A stretch of DNA of 64,000 bases from Bacteroidota bacterium (GTDB taxonomy: Bacteria > Bacteroidota > Bacteroidia > Chitinophagales > Chitinophagaceae): assembly GCA_018268035.1 (NCBI GenBank), contig JAFDXI010000102.1, forward strand, positions 186,001 through 250,000, given 5' to 3'. Shown piece by piece: positions 36,854 to 46,690 of this stretch. Under the pieces are notes generated by a model. It ran no database searches and was not told the DNA's origin. It saw nothing but the letters and a program-made list of their open reading frames with translations. Made by a program: the position numbers and the translations under genes. The first letter of the stretch is position 1. Each line of letters opens with the position of its first letter.

Positions 36854-38986
36854 ATGCAATTTAAAATCTCTGAAACTATGTTGAGAAGAACCGTCTTACC
36901 GGTAGTGCTGGTTTTGTTACTGGGTGTTACCCTTTGGGCTTTTAAACAGAATGATAAAAAAGATGACAGCTCTAAAGAACAAATGTTGCTGACAGCTATT
37001 GGCACCATCCTGGAACAAAAACATTATGACCCAAAAACCATTGATGATAATTTTTCCAAGCAAGTATTCGAAAAATACCTTGAAGCACTCAATCCTGATA
37101 AAAGTATTTTTTTACAATCAGATATTAATTATTTAAAAAAATATCAGCTTACGCTCGATGATGAAATCCATGGAGCACCTTTAAAATTTTATCCGGAAGC
37201 AGCAGGCATTTACCTGAAAAATGTAGATGCTATTATGCTTTTGTATAAAGACATCCTTTCACAGCCATTTGATTTTAATATCAAAGAAGAAATCCAACTT
37301 GACAATGATAAAATTGATTTTCCAGCAGATGCTGCTGCAAGAAAAGAGATGTGGCGGAAGAAATTGAAATATGCAACGCTTGGTTTATACACGGATTATC
37401 TTAAACAAAAAGAGGATAAAACCAAAGACACTACGGTTGCCAATAAAACCAATGCACAATTGGAAGCCATGGCACGTGAAAAGTTGTTAACCAATTTGAA
37501 CCGGATTTATACAAGGGAAAAACTTATTTTGACTAATCAGGAACAATTCAGCAGGTATGTTAATGTTATTACTGACCTGATGGATCCGCATACAGAATAT
37601 TTTCCACCAGTTGAAAGTCGTTCTTTTCAGGAAGAAATGAGTGGAAGGTTTTTTGGTATTGGTGCACAGTTAAAAGATGATAATGGTGTTGTAAAAATTG
37701 CTGCAGTTATACCGGGAAGCCCAGCATATAAAAGCGGTAAAGTGCAGATAAATGATGCTATAATTAAAGTGGGACAAGGTAATGCTGAACCTGTTGATGT
37801 AAGTGGTTATGCCATCACCGATGTAGTAAAACTCATTCGTGGTAATAAGGGCACAGAAGTAAGAATAACTTTCAGAAAACCTGATGGCTCTACCCAGGTT
37901 GTTCCCATCATCCGGGATGAAATCGTGCAGGATGAACAGTATGCAAGAAGTGCTGTTATCAAAACAGCCAACGGTAATTTCGGATATATTTTCTTGCCTG
38001 AATTTTATGCGGATTTTGATAATCCTGATGGTAATCGTTGTTCCAAAGATGTGGCCAATGAAATTATCAAACTTAAAAAAGAAAATGTACAGGGCATCAT
38101 TCTTGATTTGCGTAATAATGGCGGTGGTTCATTGCCTGAAGTAGTGAATATGGTAGGCCTGTTTATTCCGCAAGGCCCGGTGGTACAGGTGAGGGACCGC
38201 AATGGCAAACCAATAATTTTGCCTGACAATGATACTTCTGTATTATACAATGGGTTGCTGGCAGTTATGGTCAATGAATTCAGTGCATCTGCTTCAGAAA
38301 TCTTTGCAGCAGCCATCCAGGATTATAAACGTGGCATTATCATCGGATCTGATACTTATGGAAAAGGAACAGTACAACGTACCATGCCTTTGGGCAAACC
38401 AATTGATTTCACGACAGGGCAACCTGAGTATGGTACATTGAAACTGACATTTGAAAAATTTTATCGCATCAATGGCGGATCAACTCAATTAAAAGGTGTA
38501 ACACCTGATGTGATTTTACCTGATCCGTTAGAATATTTAAAATTAAGAGAGAAAGACCAACCGTCCGCCCTTGCCTGGGATAAGGTTGAAAAAGCAGATT
38601 ATACTGTATATAATTCTGGCATCAACTGGGAAAAAGTAGAAGCTGATGCCAAAGCGCGCATACAGGCTTCTCCGACTTTTGCAACCATCGAAAAAAATGC
38701 ACTTTGGATAAAAGATAATACTGATAAGAAATACAGTTTGAACCTGGAAGATTACAGGAATCAACAAAAACAGTTGAGCAATGTTGTAAAAAATGATGAC
38801 AGCTTATCAATGTTGAAAACAGCTATGAATATATATCCTGTTGCTGAAGACAGCACTATATATTATCACAATGCAGATACATTGAAAGGCCTTCGTTATC
38901 AAAAGTGGTTAGGTGATATTCAAAAAGATTTATACATTGATGAAACAGTGAAAGTATTGCATGATATGGGCAAAGAACGGAATTGA
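36854..38986 (+). CDS. Carboxy-terminal processing protease (Tsp/Prc, S41 family)
   Basis: 710 residues. N-terminal membrane anchor (TVLPVVLVLLLGVTLWAF), a helical N-terminal region, a PDZ domain (about 240-330, FFGIGAQLKDDNGVVKIAAVIPGSPAYKSG), the S41 core with GYIFLPEFYADF and VNEFSASASEIFAAAIQDYKRG holding the nucleophile Ser, then TYGKGTVQ with the general-base Lys, and a C-terminal DUF3340-like tail. It degrades or trims periplasmic proteins at their C-termini. Full length and complete catalytic dyad. Confidence 0.93.
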   Translation: MQFKISETMLRRTVLPVVLVLLLGVTLWAFKQNDKKDDSSKEQMLLTAIGTILEQKHYDPKTIDDNFSKQVFEKYLEALNPDKSIFLQSDINYLKKYQLTLDDEIHGAPLKFYPEAAGIYLKNVDAIMLLYKDILSQPFDFNIKEEIQLDNDKIDFPADAAARKEMWRKKLKYATLGLYTDYLKQKEDKTKDTTVANKTNAQLEAMAREKLLTNLNRIYTREKLILTNQEQFSRYVNVITDLMDPHTEYFPPVESRSFQEEMSGRFFGIGAQLKDDNGVVKIAAVIPGSPAYKSGKVQINDAIIKVGQGNAEPVDVSGYAITDVVKLIRGNKGTEVRITFRKPDGSTQVVPIIRDEIVQDEQYARSAVIKTANGNFGYIFLPEFYADFDNPDGNRCSKDVANEIIKLKKENVQGIILDLRNNGGGSLPEVVNMVGLFIPQGPVVQVRDRNGKPIILPDNDTSVLYNGLLAVMVNEFSASASEIFAAAIQDYKRGIIIGSDTYGKGTVQRTMPLGKPIDFTTGQPEYGTLKLTFEKFYRINGGSTQLKGVTPDVILPDPLEYLKLREKDQPSALAWDKVEKADYTVYNSGINWEKVEADAKARIQASPTFATIEKNALWIKDNTDKKYSLNLEDYRNQQKQLSNVVKNDDSLSMLKTAMNIYPVAEDSTIYYHNADTLKGLRYQKWLGDIQKDLYIDETVKVLHDMGKERN

Positions 38987-39001
38987 CTTTTAACAAGTAT
39001 T

Positions 39002-39038
39002 AAAAGGGCTGCTTTATAAAAAGCTGCCCTTTTCTTTT
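39002..39038 (+). terminator. Intrinsic terminator of the S41 protease gene
   Basis: AAAAGGGC and GCCCTTTT pair, with inner GC contacts, and TCTTTT follows. It starts 16 bases past the stop. Confidence 0.85.
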
Positions 39039-39048
39039 GGGTGGACTT

Positions 39049-39057
39049 TATTTTTGC
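39049..39057 (+). promoter_or_regulatory. Candidate -7 element of the UpxY-type gene
   Basis: TATTTTTGC matches TAnnTTTGC, 15 bases before the ATG at 39072. No well-placed -33 TTTG is seen, so the assignment is weak and would imply a near-leaderless transcript. Confidence 0.35.
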
Positions 39058-39071
39058 ATCATAGAATTGAT

Positions 39072-39593
39072 ATGGAAGAACAACTGAAAAAAAAATGGTT
39101 TGCAGTTTACACCAAACCCCGGTGGGAGAAAAAGGTGAACAGTAAACTGATGGAGAAAAAAGTTGAGAGCTGGTGCCCTGTTCAAAAAAAAGAAAGTAAA
39201 TGGAGCGACAGGAGAAAAATCATTGATGACCCTTTATTCAAATCTTATGTTTTTGTCCATATCAGTGAAGATGAAAAAATACCGGTGTTGACAACTAATG
39301 GTGTAGTTCGGTTTGTATCACATTTAAAAAAGCCTGCAGTTATCAGGGATGAAGAAATTGAGTTGATACGTTCTTACCTGATGGAAAAAGATGCTCAAAT
39401 CTCAGTTGAAAATTTGCACAGTTTCAGTGAAAACAACAAGGTAATCATCCGTAAAGGTGTTTTTATGGATATGGAAGGTACAGTAACAAAATCGGGACCT
39501 AAAAAAGTATATGTTCGGCTCGAAAGCCTGGAACAATTAATGATAGTGGAATTTCCATTGGAACATCTTGCCCATAAAACATTTGTCTTGTAA
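39072..39593 (+). CDS. UpxY-type NusG-like transcription antiterminator
   Basis: 173 residues from ATG 39072. NusG N-terminal domain (KWFAVYTKPRWEKKVNSKLMEKKVESWCPV, LFKSYVFVHISEDEKIPVLTTNGVVRFV) and a C-terminal KOW-like domain (NNKVIIRKGVFMDMEGTVTKSGPKKVYVRLES). UpxY proteins in Bacteroides prevent early termination in the capsule operon they precede. Here the next gene is a CpsB-type phosphatase and then unrelated genes; the main exopolysaccharide operon starts 19 kb away. It may act on that operon in trans. Confidence 0.88.
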   Translation: MEEQLKKKWFAVYTKPRWEKKVNSKLMEKKVESWCPVQKKESKWSDRRKIIDDPLFKSYVFVHISEDEKIPVLTTNGVVRFVSHLKKPAVIRDEEIELIRSYLMEKDAQISVENLHSFSENNKVIIRKGVFMDMEGTVTKSGPKKVYVRLESLEQLMIVEFPLEHLAHKTFVL

Positions 39594-39639
39594 TTTTTAT
39601 TTTTTAATTCTATAAAAAACTTGCTCCTTATATTTAATT

Positions 39640-40380
39640 ATGTTTTCATTTTTTAGTTCAAAAAAAATTACACCGGATCTGTCTTTCATTAGTGTGGATA
39701 TGCACTCACATCTGTTGCCCGGGCTGGATGATGGTTTGCAGGAGCTGGTACAGACAATGGATTTTATGCGCAAGCTGCAGCAAATGGGTTATAGGAAATT
39801 TATTTGTACACCGCATATTTTATCTGATATGTATCCCAATACACCGGAGACTATTTTGCCCAAACTTCAACTGGTACGCGATGCTTTATTGGAAAATAAT
39901 ATTGATGTGCAGGTGGATGCTGCTGCAGAATATATGGTGGATATAGATTTTGAAAACCTCATCAATGAAAATAAACGGCTACTCACTTTTGGAAAAAATT
40001 TTATTCTCATTGAGATGTCGTATGCTGCCCCCTCCAACAATATTGAATCTGTCATTTTCAACCTGAAGTTAAAAGGGCTCCAACCCATCCTTGCCCATCC
40101 GGAAAGATATAATTACTATCTCGGCAACATTAAACAATTCCAACGTTTTATTGATCTCGGTTGTTACCTGCAGGTAAACCTCTTATCATTATTGGGCTAT
40201 TATGGAGAGCCTGCAAAACACACTGCTATCAGCTTGTTGAAGAAAGGTATGATAACTTTTGCAGGCACTGACATGCACCACGAAAATCATTTGAATGCAT
40301 TGAAATCACTTGCTTCAAAGAAAAGTTTTTATAAACTTTTTGAGAATATCCAAATCAGGAATAAAGAATTGCTGTTGTGA
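39640..40380 (+). CDS. CpsB/Wzb-type PHP-domain tyrosine phosphatase
   Basis: 246 residues of the PHP-fold phosphatase family: DMHSHLLPGLDDGLQ gives the first metal ligands, CTPHIL the next, then ILAHPERYNYYL, and AGTDMHHENH. CpsB enzymes remove phosphate from the tyrosine cluster of bacterial tyrosine kinases of the Wzc/CpsD type and so control polymer length and export. The cognate kinase is probably the Wzc-like protein at 55181. It lies 46 bases after the UpxY-type gene, presumably in one transcript. Confidence 0.88.
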   Translation: MFSFFSSKKITPDLSFISVDMHSHLLPGLDDGLQELVQTMDFMRKLQQMGYRKFICTPHILSDMYPNTPETILPKLQLVRDALLENNIDVQVDAAAEYMVDIDFENLINENKRLLTFGKNFILIEMSYAAPSNNIESVIFNLKLKGLQPILAHPERYNYYLGNIKQFQRFIDLGCYLQVNLLSLLGYYGEPAKHTAISLLKKGMITFAGTDMHHENHLNALKSLASKKSFYKLFENIQIRNKELLL

Positions 40381-40601
40381 TGGCCAGTTTATATAAAGCA
40401 ATAATTATTTGTTATTGACGGAAGAAGGTGCAGTGAATATCATTGCTTAAAGAAATACTCAGGTGCTTTTATTATTTACTCAGCTAATAAAGATGTACCC
40501 TGATATCCTTCAAAGCTGGTTAGAGAAAATTTTTTCAGGAAGCCAATTTTTATTTGTGATAAATTTTATAACCATCATTTCTATTCCCGATATTTGTTTA
40601 C

Positions 40602-43091
40602 ATGAGAAAGATTTACCTCGCAGGCTTACTGCTTTTTACCACCATCATTTTATCTGCACAAAATATCCCGTCTCCAAAACAATTTTTAGGTTATGAATTA
40701 GGGGAGCATTTTACGCCAACATACAAAATTGATAATTACTTCAAGGCTGTTGCTGCTGCAGCACCTTCGATGGTTAAGGTGCAACAATATGGCACGACCA
40801 ATGAAGGAAGAGAAATGCTTGCTGCATTCATTTCATCGGCACAAAATATTCAGGACCTGGATAAGATACGCACCAATAACCTCAGGCTGGCTGGCATCTT
40901 GCATGATGGCACTACAGCAGATGTAAATGCACCTGCTATTGTTTGGTTAAGTTATAATGTGCATGGCAATGAACCATCAAGCAGTGAAGCTGCAATGAAA
41001 GTCTTATATGCATTGGTTGACCCCAACAATGCTGAAACAAAAAAATGGTTACAGGATGTGGTTGTGGTCATAGACCCTTGTCAAAACCCTGATGGCCGTG
41101 ACCGTTATGTGAATTGGTATAATAATGCTGTTGGCAAAAAATTTAATGCAGATCCGCAAAGTCGCGAACATGATGAGCCCTGGCCTTATGGCAGGACAAG
41201 CCATTACAATTTTGATTTAAACAGGGACTGGGCCTGGCAAACTCAGATTGAATCTCAGCAAAAAGTAAAACTGTATAATACCTGGTTGCCACAGGTGCAT
41301 GTTGATTTACATGAACAGGAATATGATGCACCATATTATTTTGCGCCTGCTGCACAGCCTTTTCATGAGGTGGTTACACAATGGCAAAAAGATTTCCAGT
41401 TGATTGTTGGGAAAAACAATGCAAAATATTTTGATGCCAAAGGCTGGCTTTATTTTACCAAACAGATTTTTGATCTCTTCTATCCTTCTTATGGTGATAC
41501 TTATCCCACATATAATGGCGCAATAGGTATGACTTATGAACAGGGCGGTATTGGTGCCGGCCTTGGTGTGAAAACAAGCACCGGTGATACACTTACTTTG
41601 GCAGACAGGTTATTGCACCATTACACTTCAAGCATATCTACAATTGAAGCAACTGCAATGAATGCGCATAAGCTGGTTAGTGAATTTAAAACCTATTTTG
41701 ACAACAACGTTAATGGTATTGGTTTAGACAATATTACTTATGTGATGACATCGTCTGACCAGAATAAAATTGAAGCCTTGCGTAGGCTGATGGAATTGAA
41801 TGGTATTAGTTATGGTGTAACTTCAACTGATAATTTCAGTGGTTATAATTATTTTGATAATAAAGAAGAGCCATTTAAAAATGAAGGCTATCAGATTGCT
41901 GTCAATACCCTGCAACCTAAGGGCAGGATGGTGAAAGTATTGTTTGAACAGCAAAGCAAACTGGTTGATTCTGCCACTTACGATATTACTTCATGGAGCA
42001 TGCCTTATTGTTATGGACTGAATAGCTGGGCGGTGAAAACAAAACTCCCCTTATCTGCATATCCTGCACCGGCAACCATCACACCTGTGCAATCAAACTA
42101 TGGAGTGCTGATACCATATACTTCAATAGAAGCTTCAAAAATTCTTGCTGCTTTATTAAATGATGGCATCCATGTTCGATTTGCTGCAAACCCATTTACT
42201 TATGATGGAAAAGCTTTTGGCAGCGGAACATTGATTGTCCTCAAAGGGAAAAATGATGTAGCATGGCTGGATGCAGTTAATAAATATTGCAGCCAGTATC
42301 ATGTGCAACCTTATTCAGTGCAAACTGGATTTATGGATGCCGGCGCTGATTTTGGTTCTGCTGATGTACACTATATCAAAACGCCACGGGTGGCTTTGCT
42401 CACAGGCAACAACGTTTCACATATTGCTGCAGGTGAAGTGTGGAGCTATTTTGATAATGTTTTGAATTACCCCGTTTCACAATTGGATGCAGATCATCTT
42501 GATGATATTAATTTGCAACAATATGATGTTTTGATAATGCCCGATGGCATGTATCCCATATTAAATGATAAAGATGTTGCGTCTAAACTGGAAAATTTTA
42601 TTAATAATGGCGGTAAAGTGATTGCTTTGGAAAGTGGAGCGGCAAAACTTGCATCTTTTGACTGGGCGGGTTTGCAACTCAATAAGGATACATCACAATC
42701 ATCTGACAGCATCGTTCAAAATAAATATGCAAATGCCGAACGATCAAGCCTCACCACTTTTATGCCCGGATCAATCTTTAAAGTACAGTTGGATAATACC
42801 CATCCTATTGGCTATGGCTATCCTGATTTTTACTATACTTTAAAAATGGATGTGCGCACTTATGCAAACATCAGTAATGGCTGGAATGTAGGTATTTTAC
42901 CTGCCAAAGCTTATGTCGCAGGCTTTGTAGGCAGCAAAATAAAATCAAGGTTGAAAGAAGGTGTATTGATAGGAGAGAAACGTTTTGGCAGCGGCGACAT
43001 CATTATTTTTAATGATGATGTCTTGTTCCGCCAGTTCTGGCAAAACGGTAAGATGCTGTTTGCCAACGCTGTATTTTTTGCAGGAGAATAA
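40602..43091 (+). CDS. Secreted M14-family zinc carboxypeptidase
   Basis: 829 residues with signal peptide RKIYLAGLLLFTTIILSA. M14 zinc motif NVHGNEPSSSEAA (His and Glu ligands), a second His in QVHVDLHEQEYD and the catalytic Glu in MTYEQGG. After the peptidase domain (to about 360) follows a long C-terminal part including a glutamine-amidotransferase-like fold (VLIMPDGMYPIL, GGKVIALESGAA). This multidomain form is common in Bacteroidota. It probably trims peptides in the periplasm or outside. The preceding 220 bases hold no gene. Confidence 0.88.
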   Translation: MRKIYLAGLLLFTTIILSAQNIPSPKQFLGYELGEHFTPTYKIDNYFKAVAAAAPSMVKVQQYGTTNEGREMLAAFISSAQNIQDLDKIRTNNLRLAGILHDGTTADVNAPAIVWLSYNVHGNEPSSSEAAMKVLYALVDPNNAETKKWLQDVVVVIDPCQNPDGRDRYVNWYNNAVGKKFNADPQSREHDEPWPYGRTSHYNFDLNRDWAWQTQIESQQKVKLYNTWLPQVHVDLHEQEYDAPYYFAPAAQPFHEVVTQWQKDFQLIVGKNNAKYFDAKGWLYFTKQIFDLFYPSYGDTYPTYNGAIGMTYEQGGIGAGLGVKTSTGDTLTLADRLLHHYTSSISTIEATAMNAHKLVSEFKTYFDNNVNGIGLDNITYVMTSSDQNKIEALRRLMELNGISYGVTSTDNFSGYNYFDNKEEPFKNEGYQIAVNTLQPKGRMVKVLFEQQSKLVDSATYDITSWSMPYCYGLNSWAVKTKLPLSAYPAPATITPVQSNYGVLIPYTSIEASKILAALLNDGIHVRFAANPFTYDGKAFGSGTLIVLKGKNDVAWLDAVNKYCSQYHVQPYSVQTGFMDAGADFGSADVHYIKTPRVALLTGNNVSHIAAGEVWSYFDNVLNYPVSQLDADHLDDINLQQYDVLIMPDGMYPILNDKDVASKLENFINNGGKVIALESGAAKLASFDWAGLQLNKDTSQSSDSIVQNKYANAERSSLTTFMPGSIFKVQLDNTHPIGYGYPDFYYTLKMDVRTYANISNGWNVGILPAKAYVAGFVGSKIKSRLKEGVLIGEKRFGSGDIIIFNDDVLFRQFWQNGKMLFANAVFFAGE

Positions 43092-43163
43092 AATTTTTTT
43101 ATGGTCATATTTTTTTCGAAAGAAAAAATTTGAATACAAATTTCCAAGCCATTCATTGTAGTC

Positions 43164-43988
43164 ATGATAATTGTTATCCAGTGTGCAGATAAAGTTGGGT
43201 TAGTAGCAATAGTTTCCGGGTTGCTTGCTTCTGAGCAAATGAATATCATATCCATGCGGGAACATGTGGATACAGAACAAAACCAATTTTTTTTAAGGCT
43301 TGAAGTTGATGGTCCTGCCGACGCAGGAATGCTGAAACAAAAACTTTCAGCATTGTTAGCCGGAGCCTTCATACAGGTAAACCCATTGCCTGAAAAAAAG
43401 ATTATTGTTTTAGTAACGAAGGAATATCATTGTCTTGCCGACATACTGGTGCGCAATCATTTTAAAACTCTCGGTGCATCGGTGCAATGTGTGATTGGCA
43501 ATTATAATCTGATGGAAGATATCTGCAGCCGCTTTGATATTCCTTTTTATACCGTGCCGCATGAAGGAAAAACAAAAGAGGATTTTGAAAAAAATATTTT
43601 AGACATCATAGCCGGATATGAAGCAGATTATTTAGTGCTGGCAAAATATATGCGTATTTTATCTCCTGGTTTTATTGAAAAATTTCCTTCCAAAATCATC
43701 AATATTCATCATTCATTTTTGCCTGCATTTGCCGGGGCACATCCATATAAAAAAGCATTTGAAAGAGGTGTAAAACTTATTGGTGCCACTGCTCATTTTG
43801 TAACCAATGAATTAGATGAAGGCCCAATCATTGCTCAGCAAATTATTCCTGTCAATCACAGCTATACTGCAAAAGATATGGTGCGTGCCGGCAAAGAAAT
43901 TGAGACAGCAGTATTGGCAAAAGCATTGAATCTCGTTTTGGATGACAGGGTTGCAATCTTTAATAACAAGACGATCGTTTTTGAATAA
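43164..43988 (+). CDS. purU: Formyltetrahydrofolate deformylase
   Basis: 274 residues: ACT domain first (IIVIQCADKVGLVAIVSGLL), then a formyltransferase-type hydrolase domain with NIHHSFLPAFAGAHPYKKAFERGVKLIGATAHFV and NELDEGPIIAQQ, containing the Asn-His-Asp catalytic set. It hydrolyses 10-formyl-THF to THF and formate, balancing one-carbon pools and supplying formate for purine synthesis; the ACT domain binds effectors such as glycine or methionine. Monocistronic. Confidence 0.95.
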   Translation: MIIVIQCADKVGLVAIVSGLLASEQMNIISMREHVDTEQNQFFLRLEVDGPADAGMLKQKLSALLAGAFIQVNPLPEKKIIVLVTKEYHCLADILVRNHFKTLGASVQCVIGNYNLMEDICSRFDIPFYTVPHEGKTKEDFEKNILDIIAGYEADYLVLAKYMRILSPGFIEKFPSKIINIHHSFLPAFAGAHPYKKAFERGVKLIGATAHFVTNELDEGPIIAQQIIPVNHSYTAKDMVRAGKEIETAVLAKALNLVLDDRVAIFNNKTIVFE

Positions 43989-44274
43989 AATATTTCGCAG
44001 TTCGATCATTTTTTCTTTATACTTTTTTGTGTGTACCCTGTATGGGGATTTGGCATGGCGAGTAATGATGTAAGGTATTTTTAATATTTTAGGAAATGCT
44101 GCCACTTAAGCAATAGAAGTGAAAATAAAATGAACCAAACAGATACAGTAAAGTAATATTATCGCAGTTTGAAATCTAATCTTTCGGGTGGCTACATTAA
44201 TATTTGAATACAGTGTAATGAACTAAATTATATAGCGGTTGATGAATGAAGGTGTCCTATATCAGAAATAGGAT
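43989..44274. other. Intergenic stretch before the decayed RhuM-Fic gene
   Basis: No coding or RNA feature recognised. It may include decayed upstream parts of the following pseudogene that are no longer readable. Confidence 0.4.
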
Positions 44275-44764
44275 AATCAAACTCAGTTTGAAATAAATTT
44301 TGAAGGAGAAAGAGTATGGTTAACTATAGAGCAACTGGCTACATTATTTCAAAAATCAAGAACTACAGTGAATGAGTATTTCCTTGATGCCTTCAAAGAA
44401 AAGGCACTGGATAAAAGAGAGGGATGAGAAAAGCCGAGACGGCTAATACAATTCTGTCAATGGGCAACAAAGCGATTAAATGATTATCTCGTACTAGATT
44501 ATGCTATCAACCAACAACATCTTGAACAATGGAACAAACCCGTTATCATTTATTATCAAATATGATTCTTTCAATGATGGCAACAATTGTATTAGCGCAA
44601 TTCTTTTTGTTTGGTTCCTTGAAAATAAAACACCGTTTAAAAAAATCAGGTAAACTAAAAATAAATGATAAAGGATTGATCACACTTGCTTTGCGGTAGC
44701 ACAAAACAAACCCGATGAAAAGAAAATAATGGTTAAACTGATTATAAATCTTATCAATGGCTAA
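44275..44764 (+). pseudogene. Decayed RhuM-Fic (virulence RhuM / Fic-DOC) gene
   Basis: Pieces of one protein appear in order but in different frames and with stops. 44275 onward reads NQTQFEINFEGERVWLTIEQ and then LATLFQKSRTTVNEYFLDAF, as in RhuM N-termini; 44449 onward reads QFCQWATKRLNDYLVLDYAI, its conserved helix; from 44541 comes YDSFNDGNNCISAILFVWFL, a ruined Fic motif (HxFxDGNxR expected); from about 44673 CFAVAQNKPDEKKIMVKLII and NLING, the Fic-family C-terminus. The central linker is missing. The remnant indicates former defence or toxin-like cargo. Confidence 0.8.
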
Positions 44765-45166
44765 AAAGAAAATTGCAACCAAATGAATGTTTATCATAGA
44801 GTAACAGATGAACACAACTACTTGTGTATCTCTGTCATTCGGGATGCATTGAAATTATGATGTATTGATTTATACAAATGGGTTATAGAAACAACAAAAT
44901 GACAGTTACTCTTTGGTTTCATGCTGAACATGTGTTATGCTGTCATCTTCCCCAAAAAAATACTCATTTAAAGTAAGCAAGACCGTCATTTTTAAATAGA
45001 AAAAATAAAAAACATAAAAAAATTTTTAGAAACCAAAAGGTTGCACTTATATTTGCAACCAATTAGTTTCAATAGGCCTGTTTGATAAACACATAAAACA
45101 ATTTTGAAATTTTAAGAAACACATGGTGACCAATATGACAACTTATTTTCACCAGATAAAACAAAA
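44765..45166. other. Intergenic stretch upstream of the alpha/beta hydrolase gene
   Basis: No gene seen. Contains the palindromic promoter-like region at 45030-45070. Confidence 0.5.
45030..45070 (+). promoter_or_regulatory. Palindrome-embedded promoter candidate for the hydrolase gene
   Basis: TATATTTGC at 45049-45057 fits the -7 TAnnTTTGC element. It lies inside an inverted repeat GTTGCA (45041-45046) / TGCAAC (45055-45060), itself flanked by GAAAC (45030-45034) and GTTTC (45066-45070). The nesting suggests a regulator covering the promoter. No convincing -33 TTTG is present. Confidence 0.4.
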
Positions 45167-46033
45167 ATGAAAAAGAGAAAATTCTATTTTATACAATCAA
45201 TAATGTTGGTTGTAATTATGCAGATTGTATCTGTTTTAAATGCACAGCAAATGAAATCAATCAACAGTGGGTATGCCCCAGTTAATGGCACCAAAATATA
45301 TTATGAAGAATATGGAGAAGGGAAACCCATCATTTTACTGCATGGTGCTTTTTATACCATTGAACTGAATTGGAGCCAATTAATCCCGGAGCTTTCAAAA
45401 ACCAGGAAAGTAATTGCCATCGAAATGCAGGATCATGGACACTCGCCATTTTCTGAAAGAAAATTATCCATTACTACTTTAGCAAGTGATGTTGAAAAAC
45501 TAATGGATTACCTGAAGATAGACAGTGCAGATATTGCAGGCTATAGTATGGGCGGCTCCGTGGCTTACCAGTTTGCTGTAGATTATCCAAACCGTTTGAG
45601 AAAATTAATCATTATATCTTCTACCTATAAAACAGCAGGATGGTTGCCGGTAGTGAATAGCGCTTTTGATAATTTCAAACCTGAATTTTTTGATAACACG
45701 CCTCTGCAAACTGCTTATGATGCAGTGGCGCCGGATAAAACCAAATGGAGTAGTTTTTTGCAACAGATGTTTGAATTTGCCAAAGAGCCTTTTAATGTGG
45801 GTGATTCCAATATTGCAAAAATTACTGCACCTGTTTTAATCATTTCCGGCGATAATGACGGACTGGACAAAGTGGAGTTGATGAAAACATATCAATTGTT
45901 GGGAGGCGGAGTAACTGCAGACATGCAGCCAATGCCAAAATCACAATTGGCTATAGTGCCGGCGCAAAGCCATGTGAGCTTAATGATGCAAACGCAAACA
46001 ATACTCAATTATATGAATGACTTTTTGAAATAA
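45167..46033 (+). CDS. Secreted alpha/beta hydrolase
   Basis: 288 residues with a signal peptide ending VLNAQQ. Alpha/beta-hydrolase features: oxyanion region PIILLHGAFYT, nucleophile elbow GYSMGGSVAYQFA, acid in VLIISGDNDGLDKVEL, and the catalytic His in VPAQSHVSL. Substrate is unpredictable (esterase, lipase or related). Monocistronic, probably with its own regulated promoter. Confidence 0.85.
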   Translation: MKKRKFYFIQSIMLVVIMQIVSVLNAQQMKSINSGYAPVNGTKIYYEEYGEGKPIILLHGAFYTIELNWSQLIPELSKTRKVIAIEMQDHGHSPFSERKLSITTLASDVEKLMDYLKIDSADIAGYSMGGSVAYQFAVDYPNRLRKLIIISSTYKTAGWLPVVNSAFDNFKPEFFDNTPLQTAYDAVAPDKTKWSSFLQQMFEFAKEPFNVGDSNIAKITAPVLIISGDNDGLDKVELMKTYQLLGGGVTADMQPMPKSQLAIVPAQSHVSLMMQTQTILNYMNDFLK

Positions 46034-46245
46034 ATATGCATATTGATAAAATATAGTACAGGGTATTAAGTGTTTTTTAATGCAGTCTAAAATTAGTAAT
46101 TGAACTTTTGGATCCTGTCAATATGAGTGATCGTTACAACAAGACATTCCCGAAATATATACAATCGTCAATGCCATGAACGTTATTTGCAGTTTTAGAT
46201 AATCGGCTCACCAACACGCAAAGCATATTTTATAAAAGAAATGTA

Positions 46246-46608
46246 TTACTGTCGCAAAATTTTTTCCATCTTCCTGTCTTTGGCCAATTCATCCACCAAC
46301 TTATCAAGATAACGGACTTTTTGGGTTAACGTGTCTTCAATGTCTTCTATCCTGTAACCACAAATCATACCTGTTATGAGATGGGCATTTGGATGTAATG
46401 TTGCCCTTTGAAAGAACATTTCAAAGGTTACCTTCTCATTAATCAGTTCCATTAATTTTTTATTATCAAAACCGGTGAGCCATTCAATTACCTGGTGCAG
46501 TTCATCTTTTGTCCTGCCCTTTTTTTCCACCTTCAGGAGGTACATTGGATACACGGAAGCAAAGGTTAGTTTTGCAATCCTGTCATTGTGTGTATTGGTA
46601 TTATTCAT
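46246..46608 (-). CDS. DUF2200 protein
   Basis: 120 residues matching the DUF2200 pattern: RIAKLTFASVYPMYLLKVEKKGRTKDELHQVIEWLTGF, then FFQRATLHPNAHLITGMICGYRIEDIED. The family is small, soluble and uncharacterised. It stands alone; the 200 bases before its stop hold no gene that I can recognise. Confidence 0.88.
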   Translation of the reverse strand: MNNTNTHNDRIAKLTFASVYPMYLLKVEKKGRTKDELHQVIEWLTGFDNKKLMELINEKVTFEMFFQRATLHPNAHLITGMICGYRIEDIEDTLTQKVRYLDKLVDELAKDRKMEKILRQ

Positions 46609-46690
46609 AGCAAGCTTTTAGAAAATAAGTGTAGAATATTATTATTTGGAATCTCCAATTGAAATAAATGATTTATAGGACAGTAAAATT

